From Lathyrus oleraceus (Eukaryota > Streptophyta > Magnoliopsida > Fabales > Fabaceae), in assembly GCF_024323335.1 (NCBI RefSeq), contig NC_066585.1, forward strand, positions 338,211,346-338,275,345: 64,000 nucleotides of DNA, in the 5' to 3' direction. Below, piece after piece: positions 1 to 10,302 of this stretch. The position numbers were made by a program, and so were the translations under genes. Numbering within the stretch: position 1 is the stretch's first letter; the number at the start of each line of letters is the position of its first letter. Below the pieces are notes generated by a model. That model was not told the origin of the DNA. It searched no databases and worked only from the letters and a program-made list of their open reading frames with translations.

Positions 1-240
1 AAGTCCATAGAAAATGTTATTCAAGGTGGAAGAAGTGAACATGTGGCTTGGTACTTAGAATTTTTTTTATATGTTTGATTTTCCAAACTTCCACCTCAAA
101 ATTAATCATGACCCAAGCTTCAAATGAAACAATGTTCAACTCGGAAGTTGTTCCTCTTGATCTAACCTTTCCAAAAAGTCCAAATTCATCCCATTTGGAC
201 AAAGTATAAGTGACTTGCGCATGGCTTAAAGTTGGGTCAC
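1..240 (+). repeat. R0: fragment of an older Ogre-like LTR
   Basis: An AT-rich stretch without a credible gene. Bases about 115-185 resemble the inner part of the R3 LTR (about 8573-8640) and of the R4 solo LTR (about 34085-34155): shared blocks include cttcaaatgaaa, gttcaac and ctttccaaaaagtccaa. R1 begins abruptly at 241, so this looks like the target into which R1 inserted. The expected R1 target duplication would be gtcac at 236-240, but its partner lies outside the window. The minus-strand reading frame here has no recognisable domain. Confidence 0.5.
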
Positions 241-1756
241 TGTAAGACCCCAATTTTGGCCCTAAAATCCCTCATGGCATCATAACATTGCATCTGCAAA
301 ACCTCAAAGATCATAAGCACCTTGGCTCCTTCCCTTTGGGTTGGGACCTCTTGTGAGTGGTTTGAGATCACCAAGCATGCTTAAATTGTATATCATAGCT
401 TTTCTCATTTTATCTATTAACCAAAAGCACAAAAATATGTCACTAACATTTTTTGTTTGTAGCTTGAGCAATCACAAGGTTTAAAAGCTTCTAAGAGATC
501 CTTTGTGCAATGATAAGGTCAAGAGAAGATGAAAGCAAGCATGGAAATGATTCCCAAAGCTCTCATCCATCAATTATGCCTCCCTAGTATCTCAATTCAT
601 CATTTTGATCAAAGCAAGTCAAGGGGTTTGAGGTTTGTCTCCCAAGGAAACCCTAATTCATCTGATCATCAACAATGCCTTGCTCATGAAGCAACCTCAA
701 CCCGTGGTCAAATACCATCAAGGTAAGTTCCTTAATTCATCATTCCATGCATATTTGAACTTATTTGAGTGCCCTCAATCATCAATTCATCAAGATGTGA
801 GTGGTGGACTTGAGAAGTTGATCAGTCAATTCATCTGTCTATTTTGAAATGCACTGAGACCTAACGTTTTATGTGTTGGTCAAATGGAGATGATCCCAAG
901 AGAAACAATGTTCTTAAGGACAATCGGAACAACATTCATGTTCATCAAAAATCCATTTGAGGCTTGGAAGATCATCATACATTCCAAGACATTATAGGTC
1001 ATTTTGACTAAAACCCTAATTTTAGGTCAACTCCCCAAGAACTTAACTCATTCATTTTTTATGATTTTGAGGTGTGACAAAATGCATTGGAAATCTTATT
1101 GTGTATACTTCAAGTGTTATGTTGCGAAAAATTTCAAAATCTCAACAGAAATACATGTGATAATGCAAAACATTATAGGCCACTTTGGGCGAAATGCATT
1201 GAAATGGAAAAAAGTCCAACTTCAAGCGCCCATAACGTCTTCATAAAAAATCCAAATGATGCAAAATTTAAGTACAAATTGATTGTATTAAAAATATATA
1301 CAACTTTTATGTTGGAGGGTTTTCCATTTGAAGCTCGCATCATCAAACAGAAGGGCTTGAAGTTGTTTCATTTTGACAAATTTCTCAAAGGCATATTTTG
1401 TGCATTGAACTTCATGGCCTGTTTTCATAAATTTCCACACTACAAATGAGTTTTTGTTCAACATAACATTTGTTCCTCATAGTAAGACCTTTCCAACCAT
1501 TACCCACATGCCTATGTTTCAATTTTTCAAGTGGCATTTTCGAAGAGGTGAAGTTTTATGATCAATTATGCATTTCATGTTAAATTTCCATGCACAAGCC
1601 AATGCCTTGCAAACTGCACGTCCATTACAATTTGCTTGATCATCAGCATGCAAATGCAATTCAGTTTGGGCCTTCTACATGATCACATAAGCCCATGCAA
1701 GAAGAAATCCATTTGCCATGCACACGAGTAAACTCACTTGCTCAACCATTTCCAGC

Positions 1757-1764
1757 TATAAATA
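1757..1764 (+). promoter_or_regulatory. Candidate TATA box of the R1 LTR
   Basis: TATAAATA at 1757-1764 lies about 1.5 kb into the LTR, preceded by a CCAGC context and followed by transcribed-looking sequence. It is the best TATA match in the left part. The start site is not determinable by eye. Confidence 0.45.
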
Positions 1765-1966
1765 CATGTGCTATGCTTCATAATGAACCAACCTAAGGGC
1801 GCCTGAAATGCTGCAAGAGTGAATCCTCAACCATACCAAAGGAACTAAGTTCATCTTTCTTGAAAATTCCAGATCTGAAATTCAATTGCATTTGGTTGAA
1901 TTTTCAGATCTAAAGTTCCTAAACCTTCATCATTTGATCCATTGAAGTTCTGTTTTGCAAAAGGAA

Positions 1967-1971
1967 CCAAG
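1967..1971. other. R2 target-site duplication, left copy
   Basis: ccaag at 1967-1971 directly precedes the R2 5' LTR and recurs at 56348-56352 directly after the R2 3' LTR. This five-base duplication proves that 1972-56347 is one insertion into the R1 LTR. Confidence 0.9.
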
Positions 1972-2267
1972 TGTAATACCCCAAAATTTACCCTTCATTT
2001 TTCCTGGAAGCATACGCTTTACACCTTATGCATGCATTCATTTTTAGGTCATTTAGCATTTGCATTTCATCATGGCAATCGGAATCGGATCCAAGAAGCT
2101 TGAACAACATCCAGGACATTTTGTGGGCTCTATTTAGATGATCAGTCAACACAAGAGAAAGACTTGAGTTACTTCCAACAGGGGTCTATCCGTCAGTCAA
2201 AACGTTAATCTTGAAGGAGCAAAGGTTTGTTCATGAGCTGTCATCCTCGCTAGGCGAAGCCCACGTG

Positions 2268-2360
2268 TTTTGAAAAAAAAAACGAAAAACGAAAAAAAAA
2301 AAACGAAAAAAGAACGAAAAAAAATGAAAAAACGAAAAATAAATAAATAAAAGAAAAAAT
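2268..2360 (+). repeat. A-rich (C/G)AAAA-type simple repeat in R2 5' LTR
   Basis: Runs of A broken by single C or G, ending in AAATAAATAAAT. The 3' LTR counterpart at 54896-54982 has a different length and order of the same motifs, as expected from slippage after insertion. A minus-strand phenylalanine-rich open frame here is an artefact of this tract. Confidence 0.85.
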
Positions 2361-2411
2361 CTTGGACTTGGACCTCTCTCATTTGAGCCCACAGGTCCAC
2401 AAAAATCAGGT

Positions 2412-2419
2412 TATAAATT
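2412..2419 (+). promoter_or_regulatory. Candidate TATA box of the R2 LTR
   Basis: TATAAATT at 2412-2419 just after the A-rich tract; the same sequence is kept in the 3' LTR near 55035. A plausible core promoter for R2 transcription, not proven. Confidence 0.4.
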
Positions 2420-3290
2420 CAGAGTTTCAGTGAAACAAAAGGCATTCTATTCCTATTACCCTGTCTGGGAAAAAGATAATGAGAGAAGAACCCTGGGGAA
2501 AAAGATAGTGAGAGAATAGCTAACAGAGTTCAGAGCAACCTCCAGGCAACTCTGAAAGGTTCATTCTGACTCACACATTTTCAGCTCAAGCAAACCCTAA
2601 CATTGGTTTGCAAATCCAGTCGTGCCATTTGATTTCAACCGATCTCTCCAATCAGGTTTGCCCTTATTCCCATTACCTTTGTGCTTTGAAGTTGAATACT
2701 CTGAATGTTTGAGGTATGATGGATGAATTTCATTAGGTTTTTGCCCACGGGTTCATAATTATGTATGAATGTATAAATAATGCCTCGAATGCTTAATCGT
2801 TTAATTTCTGAAGTGTATGCCACATGGTTTGAGGTTTCTGAAACCATACTGTTATCCATGAAAAACTATATTGTTTTGCTCTAATCTGACCTACGTTTGT
2901 CATAGCATGTTTTCTCCTAATCTTTATCTTGTTTCACTAACCCTTTTGTTGAGTTTTTGTGAAGGCTCACATGACTTTTGCAGGGATAGCTCGTTGGATA
3001 TTCCACTTTGCTTGTGGGATACCATTTGGGAGATTTATTCTGATTGCCTTGTTGGCACATTTACTTTATACATGTTTGTTTTGTATCTGTTCGTATCCCC
3101 GCAGGTAGTGCGGTTCCTTCATCAAGGACTGCCTTTTTGCATGAGCATCCCAAACCCTAACCCTTCATTGATTTTTCTTCTCCTAAACACACATTTACTC
3201 CTTCTACTACAGGTGAGTAAGTCTCCAAAGGTCGAGCATCCGGTAGATTGCGTAGTAACGTCGTCCGCCCCCAAAACATAATCCTTAACC

Positions 3291-3469
3291 CCGTAGTTAT
3301 CCGAACTACGGCTTGCTCTGATTCTCATTCCATATGAGATACGTAGGCGTAAGACGCGATGTCTTAGTGAGCACACATCCCCCCAACCCATAGGTCAGCC
3401 GAGCTACGAAGACTCTGATTCTCATATTCAGATGAGATACGTATGCAGTGGATGCGACATCCGCGCGAG
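3291..3469 (+). other. Two tandem stem-loop modules in R2 5' LTR
   Basis: Module 1 spans 3301-3370: outer stem CTACG 3306-3310 with CGTAG 3342-3346; inner hairpin CTCAT 3324-3328 with ATGAG 3334-3338; second hairpin AAGAC 3351-3355, loop GCGAT, GTCTT 3361-3365. Module 2 spans 3398-3469: CTACG 3404 with CGTAT 3440 (last pair lost); CTCAT 3421 with ATGAG 3432; GTGGAT 3448, loop GCGAC, ATCCGC 3459. A preceding CCGTAGTT at 3291 can pair with AACTACGG at 3304-3311, an alternative fold. The same architecture recurs in all other Ogre-type LTRs here. Confidence 0.6.
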
Positions 3470-3548
3470 TCATTTTCATTTAACCCCCTTTTTAGTAAAC
3501 AACACAAGATAAACTCACACCCTTTAGACAAGAACTACAAAAGTGGAT

Positions 3549-3605
3549 CCTGTAGAGTACTACGGATGCGTAGGGGTGCTAATACCTTCCCTTCGCATAA
3601 CCGAC
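3549..3605 (+). other. Terminal double hairpin of R2 5' LTR
   Basis: First hairpin: CTGTAG, loop AGTA, CTACGG (3550-3565, one T-G wobble; CCGTAG in the 3' LTR). Directly after it, ATGCGTAGGG (from 3566) can pair with CCCTTCGCAT. The sequence between is the most conserved block among all LTRs in the window. Confidence 0.6.
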
Positions 3606-3778
3606 TCCCGAACCCAAGATTTGGTTGCGAGACCTTGTCTTTTCCTTTCCTCTTTTCATGTGTACTTCGAGCGTTTCCTTTCCCTCCTTTGGAATAAATA
3701 ACGCACGGTGGCGACTCTTCTGTCATTTTCTTTCACCGGTTGTTTTTTCGCACACTGTATTTTTCAGGTTGCGACAAC

Positions 3779-3796
3779 TGGCGACTCTGCTGGGGA
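3779..3796 (+). other. R2 primer-binding site
   Basis: TGGCGACTCTGCTGGGGA starts two bases after the LTR end. It begins TGG, complementary to a tRNA CCA end; for Ogre elements this PBS type is reported as matching tRNA-Arg. Identical 18-mers follow the R3 and R1 5' LTRs; R6 has one change. Confidence 0.85.
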
Positions 3797-5002
3797 ACCG
3801 GTTTCCCTAAGCGAGTCCCTCCTAGCTTTTGTAGTTTGTTTGTTTATTGGGTGTTCATGATTTTGTACAGTTATTTATTTACCTGTTTTACCTTATTGCA
3901 TTGTGTACATATCATTGCTGTATCTGTTGGCTGGCTATGGTTGCTTGGTGATCTTTGTGAGATGAGTTCTATACCCGAACTCGAGTGCACTTAGGATAGG
4001 AGAATGGCATAGTCTTGTCGACTTGTGTGGAGTTATTCCTTAGCAAGTTGACTTGCAAGCCCATTCACTTGGTGGAGGTCATGTTGAGATCAATAATATC
4101 ACACAAGTAAGTTGTGGTTAGACATTACTTTTTCCAATATGGACCTTAGAAGTCGAGGACCTTAGTTTACCAAACCCATCTTGGCCTATTCGTAGGACGT
4201 AGTGCGAAAGTCGTTCAAGTATAAGATTTGTTACGATTGTTACGCGATACTACACTCATAAGAGTCTCTCTTGAGAATATTTTTGGAATACAAGTAGTCG
4301 TTCCTCCGATAATATCCGAAAGATGGGATTAGGACTATGGGAACCTTTTGTAGAACATGTTTGGTAGGTTTAAACCTTAGTACACTCCTTTTGGGTGGTT
4401 CTTAACCTAAACTCCATGCTCGTGACTTGCAACAAACCCTTGACTCATGGTTGATCCGATCAGGTATCCTTAATATCAATGAAACTTGGGTGTTGATAAG
4501 GTGTAAACTGTAATCCACCAAAATGGGTGGTTGACATTAAGGATAACATGATCCATCCCATGACCTTTGTCTGGTGTGCTCTTAATTTCTCTCCAGACAG
4601 TGCAACCTGAAAGATGTTCAAGTAGATACAACGATCCTGATTCCCATGCCACTGCACTGCATTCACATCATTTTGCATCACATCATTTTGCATTCATAAT
4701 CATTCACACATGTTTATCCATTTCTGTGGGGTTTATATCTTCTACTTGATTCTAGTCGGAATTTTCTTGGTTCTCATCAACGACTTAGTCTTTTTTTTTT
4801 ACATCGTTTATCTATTGAGAGACTGGAAAGGGGGTAGAATACCTTTGGAATTGATAAACATGTCATTGCATTTACATATTCATTAGCATGTCTTGCATAA
4901 CAGGTACCGCCACAGTGTTCTCAGTTTGTTTGGTGTTCCATCAGCAGGATAGCTGACCCAGGCATTCACCGGTACGGTACCCGCAGAAACCAACAGAGAG
5001 TA
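3797..5002 (+). other. R2 leader between PBS and gag
   Basis: About 1.2 kb without a convincing gene. Bases about 3945-4500 are closely similar to the R1 leader at about 59636-60190, so R1 and R2 share a leader although their LTRs differ. It contains a short direct repeat of tcattttgca near 4668-4692 and a T run near 4791-4801. Unlike R3, there is no ORF1 here. Confidence 0.7.
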
Positions 5003-6625
5003 ATGGAAAGCCTACAAGCAGAGTTCGCCGAGATGAAAATCCGCATGAATCAATTCATGGATGTGGTTCAAGGGGTGGCTCAGGGACAACAAGAGCTCAG
5101 GCAGATGATACAGAGGAATCCCCCTGCTCAACCAGAGATGGTGACTGATCCTCCTGCTGGAGAGGCTAATGGACCCAATGGACCGGGGCCTATCCCAATC
5201 CTACATGTCACCTCCGGTCAACAGCCCGTTCATGATGATCAGGACGATCAGTTCCCCCTGCTGCAGGAAGACTTTGGTATGGGTCATGGTGTGGACCCCA
5301 TGTTTAGAAGATTGGAAGAGAGGTTGAAGGCAGTGGAAGGACAGAATCCTCTGGGAGTAGATGTTGCTGACTTGGGGCTGGTCCCAGGTGTGAGAGTGCC
5401 ACCGAAATTCAAGGTCCCGATATTTGACAAATACAATGACAACTCTTGCCCGAAGACCCATGTGCAAGCCTATTTCCGTAAAATGGTTGCATACTCCGAT
5501 GACGAAAAGTTGCTTATGTACTTTTTCCAGGACAACCTAGCTGCGACATCCCTTGAATGGTATATGAGGCTGGACAGAGCCCACATCCGTTGTTGGAGGG
5601 ATTTGGCTGAGGCTTTCGTGAAGCAGTATCAGTATAATGCAGACATGGCTCCGGACAGAACTCAACTTCAAAATCTGTCTCTTAAAAGCAATGAGTGCTT
5701 CAGAGAATATGCTCAACGCTGGAGAGAAATAGCTTCCCGTGTTCAACCTCCTATGTTGGAGAAGGAAATGGCTAACATGTTCATGAACACTCTGCCAGGA
5801 CCTTATTTGGAGCGCCTGGTGGGTTGCAATGCCTCCAATTTTGCTGATGTAGTCTCTACCAGAGAGAGGGTGGAGAATTACCTGAAGACATACAAGACCC
5901 AGAGCGGAGATGGATCCTCATCAGTGGTGAAGAAGCCGTTCATTCAGGGACAAAAGAGGAGAGAAGGGGATGCAAGTGCCATATCTTCTTATCAGAACAG
6001 GGATAACCGGAGGAATAACTTTCAGAACTATCATCAACAACTGTATGTTGCAGCTGTGACCATTTCAGCTGCAGCACCACTACAACAACAACAACCACAG
6101 CGTCAACCAGCTCAGTACCAACCACAACAACCGGGTAACAGATCCGCCTATCAACCGAGGCCAAGGACGATGGACCGGCGTTTCGACACTCTTCCAATGT
6201 CGTACGCTCAGTTGCTTTCTAGTCTTCAACAACTACAACTTGTGCAGTTGCGCACTCTGGCTCCTCCCGTTGGCAGGCTTCCGGCGGGTTACGACGCCAA
6301 CGCTAGGTGTAGCTTCCACTTTGGGGCACCTGGCCATAATATTGAGAACTGCAAAGCTTTTAAGCATGTAGTTCAGGACCTCATTGATTCAAAGGCCGTT
6401 AACTTTGCACCAGCTCCTAATGTCGTCAACAATCCCATGCCCCAGCATGGTGGAGCCAACGTTAACATGGTTCAAGGAGAAGTCAAATTAGTCTCTGCGA
6501 TCAACAATGAAGATGGGGATAGTGATTGCGACATCGATAACTGGGTGCGTCCGAGGATCCCGGGTGAAGTTCTCAACAATTGGTCTTCTGAGGAGATTGT
6601 CCAAGCCACTTGTCTGGAGGAGTAA
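5003..6625 (+). CDS. gag: R2 Gag (capsid and nucleocapsid), intact
   Basis: 540 residues; the first in-frame ATG after the leader gives the full N-terminus. Residues 1-60 are charged and helix-prone (coiled-coil-like, MESLQAEFAEMK). About 130-295 match the retrotransposon gag capsid family (blocks CPKTHVQAYFRKM, YFQDNLAATSLEWYM, ECFREYAQRWRE). About 335-400 is glutamine-rich. A zinc-knuckle-like CxxH...H...C (CSFHFGAPGHNIENC) lies at about 436-450, and the protein ends after an acidic tail with LEE. It would form the virus-like particle and bind genomic RNA. In complete Ogre-type elements, as I know them, a protease precedes the final W-V-x-P motif; here the knuckle runs almost straight into DNWVRPRIPG, so the protease segment seems deleted. 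The frame itself has no stop or shift. Confidence 0.9.
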   Translation: MESLQAEFAEMKIRMNQFMDVVQGVAQGQQELRQMIQRNPPAQPEMVTDPPAGEANGPNGPGPIPILHVTSGQQPVHDDQDDQFPLLQEDFGMGHGVDPMFRRLEERLKAVEGQNPLGVDVADLGLVPGVRVPPKFKVPIFDKYNDNSCPKTHVQAYFRKMVAYSDDEKLLMYFFQDNLAATSLEWYMRLDRAHIRCWRDLAEAFVKQYQYNADMAPDRTQLQNLSLKSNECFREYAQRWREIASRVQPPMLEKEMANMFMNTLPGPYLERLVGCNASNFADVVSTRERVENYLKTYKTQSGDGSSSVVKKPFIQGQKRREGDASAISSYQNRDNRRNNFQNYHQQLYVAAVTISAAAPLQQQQPQRQPAQYQPQQPGNRSAYQPRPRTMDRRFDTLPMSYAQLLSSLQQLQLVQLRTLAPPVGRLPAGYDANARCSFHFGAPGHNIENCKAFKHVVQDLIDSKAVNFAPAPNVVNNPMPQHGGANVNMVQGEVKLVSAINNEDGDSDCDIDNWVRPRIPGEVLNNWSSEEIVQATCLEE

Positions 6626-6863
6626 TTTTCTTTTTTTATTCATGCATATCCAAGTCTTACGTTCCGCCAGGGCGTAATGACTCATTGTAGGGCTCATCTA
6701 TGTGACACTTGCATTTTTTATCATAAATAAAGGACGTCTTTTTGCATTCAAATATTTCGTTCCCTGTCTTTCTATTTTTGCAGTTTTTCAAAAAAAATGG
6801 CAATGTTTTGTTTAGTTTCCACTTTTTTTTCACACTCATAAGCACATACCATCACTCATGCAG
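6626..6863 (+). other. R2 gag-pol spacer: putative intron with a hairpin
   Basis: Follows the gag stop and precedes a good 3' splice site, catgcag ending at 6863, after a T-rich tract. Ogre elements are known to have a spliced intron between gag-pro and RT, so this is probably its remnant or equivalent. TTACG at 6657-6661 pairs with CGTAA at 6673-6677, with inner CC/GG. R3 has a stronger hairpin at the same relative position (39502-39523). I could not pick a donor with confidence. Confidence 0.5.
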
Positions 6864-7815
6864 ATGCACATCACCGGATCCTATTGATAACGGTTCTGCT
6901 ATGGGTCGCTTCGACTTTGAAAATCCAATCTTTCAAGCTGAAGAAGAGGGTGATGAAGACTGTGAACTCCCTGAAGAACTTACCAGGTTATTAAAACAAG
7001 AGGAAAGGGTCATTCAACCACATCAAGAGTCTGTTGAAGTGATTAATATCGGCACCGAGGACGCCAAGTGAGAAATCAAGATAGGGGCTGCTTTGGAAGA
7101 CAATGTGAAGAAGGGGTTGATTGAATTGCTGCAAGAGTATGTTGACGTCTTCGCTTGGTCTTATCAGGACATGCCAGGGCTTGACACAGACATCGTGGTA
7201 CATCGCTTGCCGCTCAAATAAGGTTGTCCTCCGGTCAAGCAGAAGCTCATAAGAACAAGACCAGAGATGGCTGTCAAGATAAAGGAAGAAATCAAAAACA
7301 GTTGGATGCAGGGTTTTAGCAGTCACAAATTATCCGCCATGGGTTGCAAATATCGTTCTGGTACCTAAGAAGGATGGAAAGGTACAGATGTGTGTTGACT
7401 ACCGGGATCTGAACAGGGCTAGTCCTAAAGATGATTTCCCCTTACCTCACATTGACGGTTTGGTGGATAACACGACTCAGTTCTCGATATTCTCCTTCAT
7501 GGATGGATTTTCTGGCTATAATCAAATTAAGATGGCACCAGAAGACATGGAGAAGACAACATTCATAACCCCATGGGGCACCTTTTGCTGCAAGGTGATG
7601 CCGTTTGGTATGAAAGATGCCAGAGTAACATATCAGCGGGCGATGGTGACTCTATTCCATGATATGATTCATCATGAAATCGAGGTTTATGTTGATGATA
7701 TGATTGCCAAATCTCAGACAGAAGAAGAACATTTGGTGAATTTGCAGAAACTGTTTGAGCATTTGAGGAAATTCAAGCTGAGGCTTAATCCGAATAAGTG
7801 TACTTTTGGGGTGAG
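6864..7815 (+). pseudogene. pol: R2 Pol, N-terminal part: reverse transcriptase, broken
   Basis: Starts after the splice-like site with an acidic linker, then RT. RT blocks seen: CVDYRDLN, FMDGFSGYNQI, MPFG and the catalytic YVDD at 7688-7699. Damage: TGA at 7069-7071 and TAA at 7219-7221 in one frame, then loss of one T in a T run near 7313-7316, after which RT continues in another frame. Two neighbouring changes in the MPFGMKDARVTYQ region depart from the usual KNAGATYQ. The frame ends at 7815, exactly at the R3 target duplication, and continues at 49794. RT makes cDNA from the element's RNA in the cytoplasmic particle. Confidence 0.88.
7811..7815. other. R3 target-site duplication, left copy
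   Basis: gtgag at 7811-7815 recurs at 49794-49798. RT coding sequence before the first copy joins in frame to RT sequence after the second, which dates R3 after R2. Confidence 0.93.
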
Positions 7816-9085
7816 TGTAACACCTCAAAATTTGCCCTCCTCTCTTGGGACTAGCTTAGCATATTGCATTTTATCTTTTAGGTCATTAGGCATTGCATAT
7901 TTACATATCATATGGCAACATCAATCAAGCCATCCTCTTAGGTCTTGATCAGAAGATAAAGAGGTTGAGATTCAAGCTGGGGGTTTCATTGGACCGATCA
8001 CTAATCATCTGAGGGTTTGTGATTCAAATTAGGGTTTCATGGTTCCTCAAGGAGGTTGAGCTTTACCTTGGTTGAAATGGTACATCATCATCATGGTTTT
8101 GTCATCACCAAGAGATTTGTTATTCATGATCAAATACCTTGAGATTAGGGTTTTGACCTCTGGTCAACCCTAATCATCTACATTTGTGCCAATCAGGGCT
8201 TGTGAAGAAGATGAGGTTTTCAATGGATATGGGGATCATCATATGATTATATTGAGCTTATGGAATCTAGGGTTTCATCATTGAGCCATTTCATCAGGAG
8301 ATTGAAGCTCAAGTTCATCAGTCAAGTTGAAATTCATCTATCAGTCAGAAAAAGTCAATTGTGGTCAACTGTGCCTGAATTCATGGATTTGGAGGTGGGA
8401 GAGGGTTAGAGACACTTCATTCATGTCTAAACAAATTTCATTTTACATTTCAAAACATCAAGAATGAAGAAAATAAAGTCAGATGAAAACTTTCCAAATA
8501 TAGAAAGTGACTTGTAATTCAAAATTGCCAAAAATGGAAAGGTTTTCTCCTCAAAATTGCATGTCCAAAAATGCTTCAAATGAAATTGTGTTCAACATGA
8601 AAGTTGTAGATCTTGATCTCACCTTTCCAAAAAGTCCAAGAACATGAATTTCTCATTTGTGGTTGGCAAGTTATGGATTGATCATTGTCAAGAAATGTTG
8701 AATTTCAAAGGTGCATAAATTTTGATTCACAAGGCCAAATGGAGTGAGACTTTTTTGAGCAAGATTCTTTTGATGTCCTCTATCCAAAACAAGCATTACA
8801 TTTCATGAATTTGGCTCACACAAAAAGTCCATTTTTCAAGTGGACTTAATTTGAATTTTGGAGGGAAAAAGGTCATTTTGCAAAATATTCATTGTTTTCA
8901 CATGATTCCACTTGCATTAGCTCACAAACATCATTTCAAACTTTCTACAACCAGAAATTTCTACTGTTACATTGGTTTTGCACAAGTGAGGGTGGATTGG
9001 TCAATTGCTATTTAGCATGAAACTTGATTTTCACTAATCATGTGCATTTACACTAATTAGGATTAGAAACATGTTTAACATCACA

Positions 9086-9093
9086 TATATAAA
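9086..9093 (+). promoter_or_regulatory. Candidate TATA box of R3 5' LTR
   Basis: TATATAAA at 9086-9093, followed by a transcript-like CAACAACAGAATC region. The 3' LTR has lost about 120 bp just here (junction near 46122), leaving only CTATAAAC. If this is the promoter, the two LTRs should differ in activity. Confidence 0.5.
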
Positions 9094-10279
9094 CTAAATT
9101 GTAACTGTTTTCTAATTAGCAACAACAGAATCAAGATCTAGATCTTAAAATCACAAAATTCTTCAACTTCTTCTCTCAACTTTTCTTCATTTTTCTTCAA
9201 AAGCCTTGCCAAGATCTTCACGTATCCTTCATCTACATGCATAATGGAAGCTATTTGAAGCAAAATTTTGGAGGAATCTTGAGGAATTTGGAACTGTTGC
9301 ATCAAGCTTCATCCATGGCAATTCGAGTTTCTGAGCAAATCAAGCACTATTGAGCCAAGGCCTTGCATTCATTCATCTTCCTTATCATTATTGAGCTGCT
9401 GTTTTGCACTTACAAGGCTTACAACACGCGAATTCACAACTGTCATCAAATTAAGGTTAGTTTTCGAGTTGGACAATTCATGAAATCAATTGATGCATGT
9501 TGTAGATCTGGTTTAGTAGAGTATTCTGCAAGTTGAATCACTAATTTCAGTTGAGAAACAAGGAAGATATGTGAATTGGAAGTTTCATGCATGATAATGT
9601 TTTGCTTCGAATCTCTTTAATTAGGATGAATTAGGTCAAAATAATTATGGATTCATGATGTGCTTGGAAAGACCTTTCTAGTGATATAGATTTTGTTGAA
9701 TTTGGTGACAATTTGTTCTTGAGTGATGAATGTATGAAGAACACATGATGAAGCTTCAGAAATTTTCCAGAATCTTGTTTTGATCCAAAATTGCGCTTGC
9801 TTACATGCTGAGTGGTGTTTGTTGTACAGTAGCGTGCGCTATTTTTTTGAACGTGGACCTGCTTCGATCCTCCACTATGTCCATTCCACTTTGATTTTTG
9901 ACATTTATTTCCATATGCTTCATGTTTCACCATGCCTTCATTTCACTTTTTTTATTTTTTTCATTATTTCCAAAATTCATATCTCATGAAATAATTGTCC
10001 AATTGAGATGAAATTTTTTGTGCCATGATCCTTGTAATCTCTAGAATTTTTTGATGATTTTTGTGGAAATTGTGCACATGTGGAATCTGTTTTGGCTTAG
10101 GGTTTATGTGAACATGTCATTTGTTGCACCTTGTTTACCATTTTGATCATGAAATGATGATGCTTAATTGGAAATTCTTGAAATTTTACATGTGTGTTGT
10201 AGACTCATTCCTGGTCATTTTGGTATATAATTTGTGATTTTTGCATTCCTGGTTTAATAGATATTACCTGATCATTAGA

Positions 10280-10302
10280 GGTGTGACAATTTGTGTCACA
10301 CC
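10280..10302 (+). repeat. Perfect inverted repeat, 9-bp arms
   Basis: GGTGTGACA at 10280-10288 and TGTCACACC at 10294-10302 with a 5-base loop. Kept in the R3 3' LTR (47313-47335), the R4 LTR (35800-35822) and, slightly changed, R6 (60718-60739). Confidence 0.75.

Larger units (their letters stand above)
241..1971 (+). mobile_element. R1 5' LTR, left part (interrupted by R2)
   Basis: The LTR starts with TGTAAGACCCC at 241, the TGTAA(G/C)ACC-type start shared by the other Ogre-like LTRs here. It is cut at 1971 by R2 and resumes at 56353, running to 59470 where a PBS follows, so it is a 5' LTR of about 4.85 kb. The left part is AT-rich and would hold U3 and the promoter. The small open frames in it (for example 529-726 and 1087-1449) match no known family and I do not call them genes. 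Confidence 0.85.
1972..3776 (+). repeat. R2 5' LTR
   Basis: This 1805-bp LTR starts TGTAATACCCC and ends GCGACA, immediately before the PBS. It matches 54597-56347 almost throughout. It holds an A-rich tract (2270-2358), a TATA candidate (2412), two stem-loop modules (3301-3469) and the terminal double hairpin (3549-3605). The open frames 2871-3281, 3443-3697 and 3740-3994 lie in LTR or leader sequence and are not genes. Confidence 0.92.

Noticed and set aside
2197..2400. Phenylalanine-rich minus-strand frame (also 54822-55022)
   Set aside because: Translation of the A-rich simple repeat; lengths differ between the two LTRs.
3779..3796. tRNA gene fragment
   Set aside because: Only 18 bases, complementary to a tRNA 3' end and sited right after an LTR: a primer-binding site. 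No cloverleaf is present.
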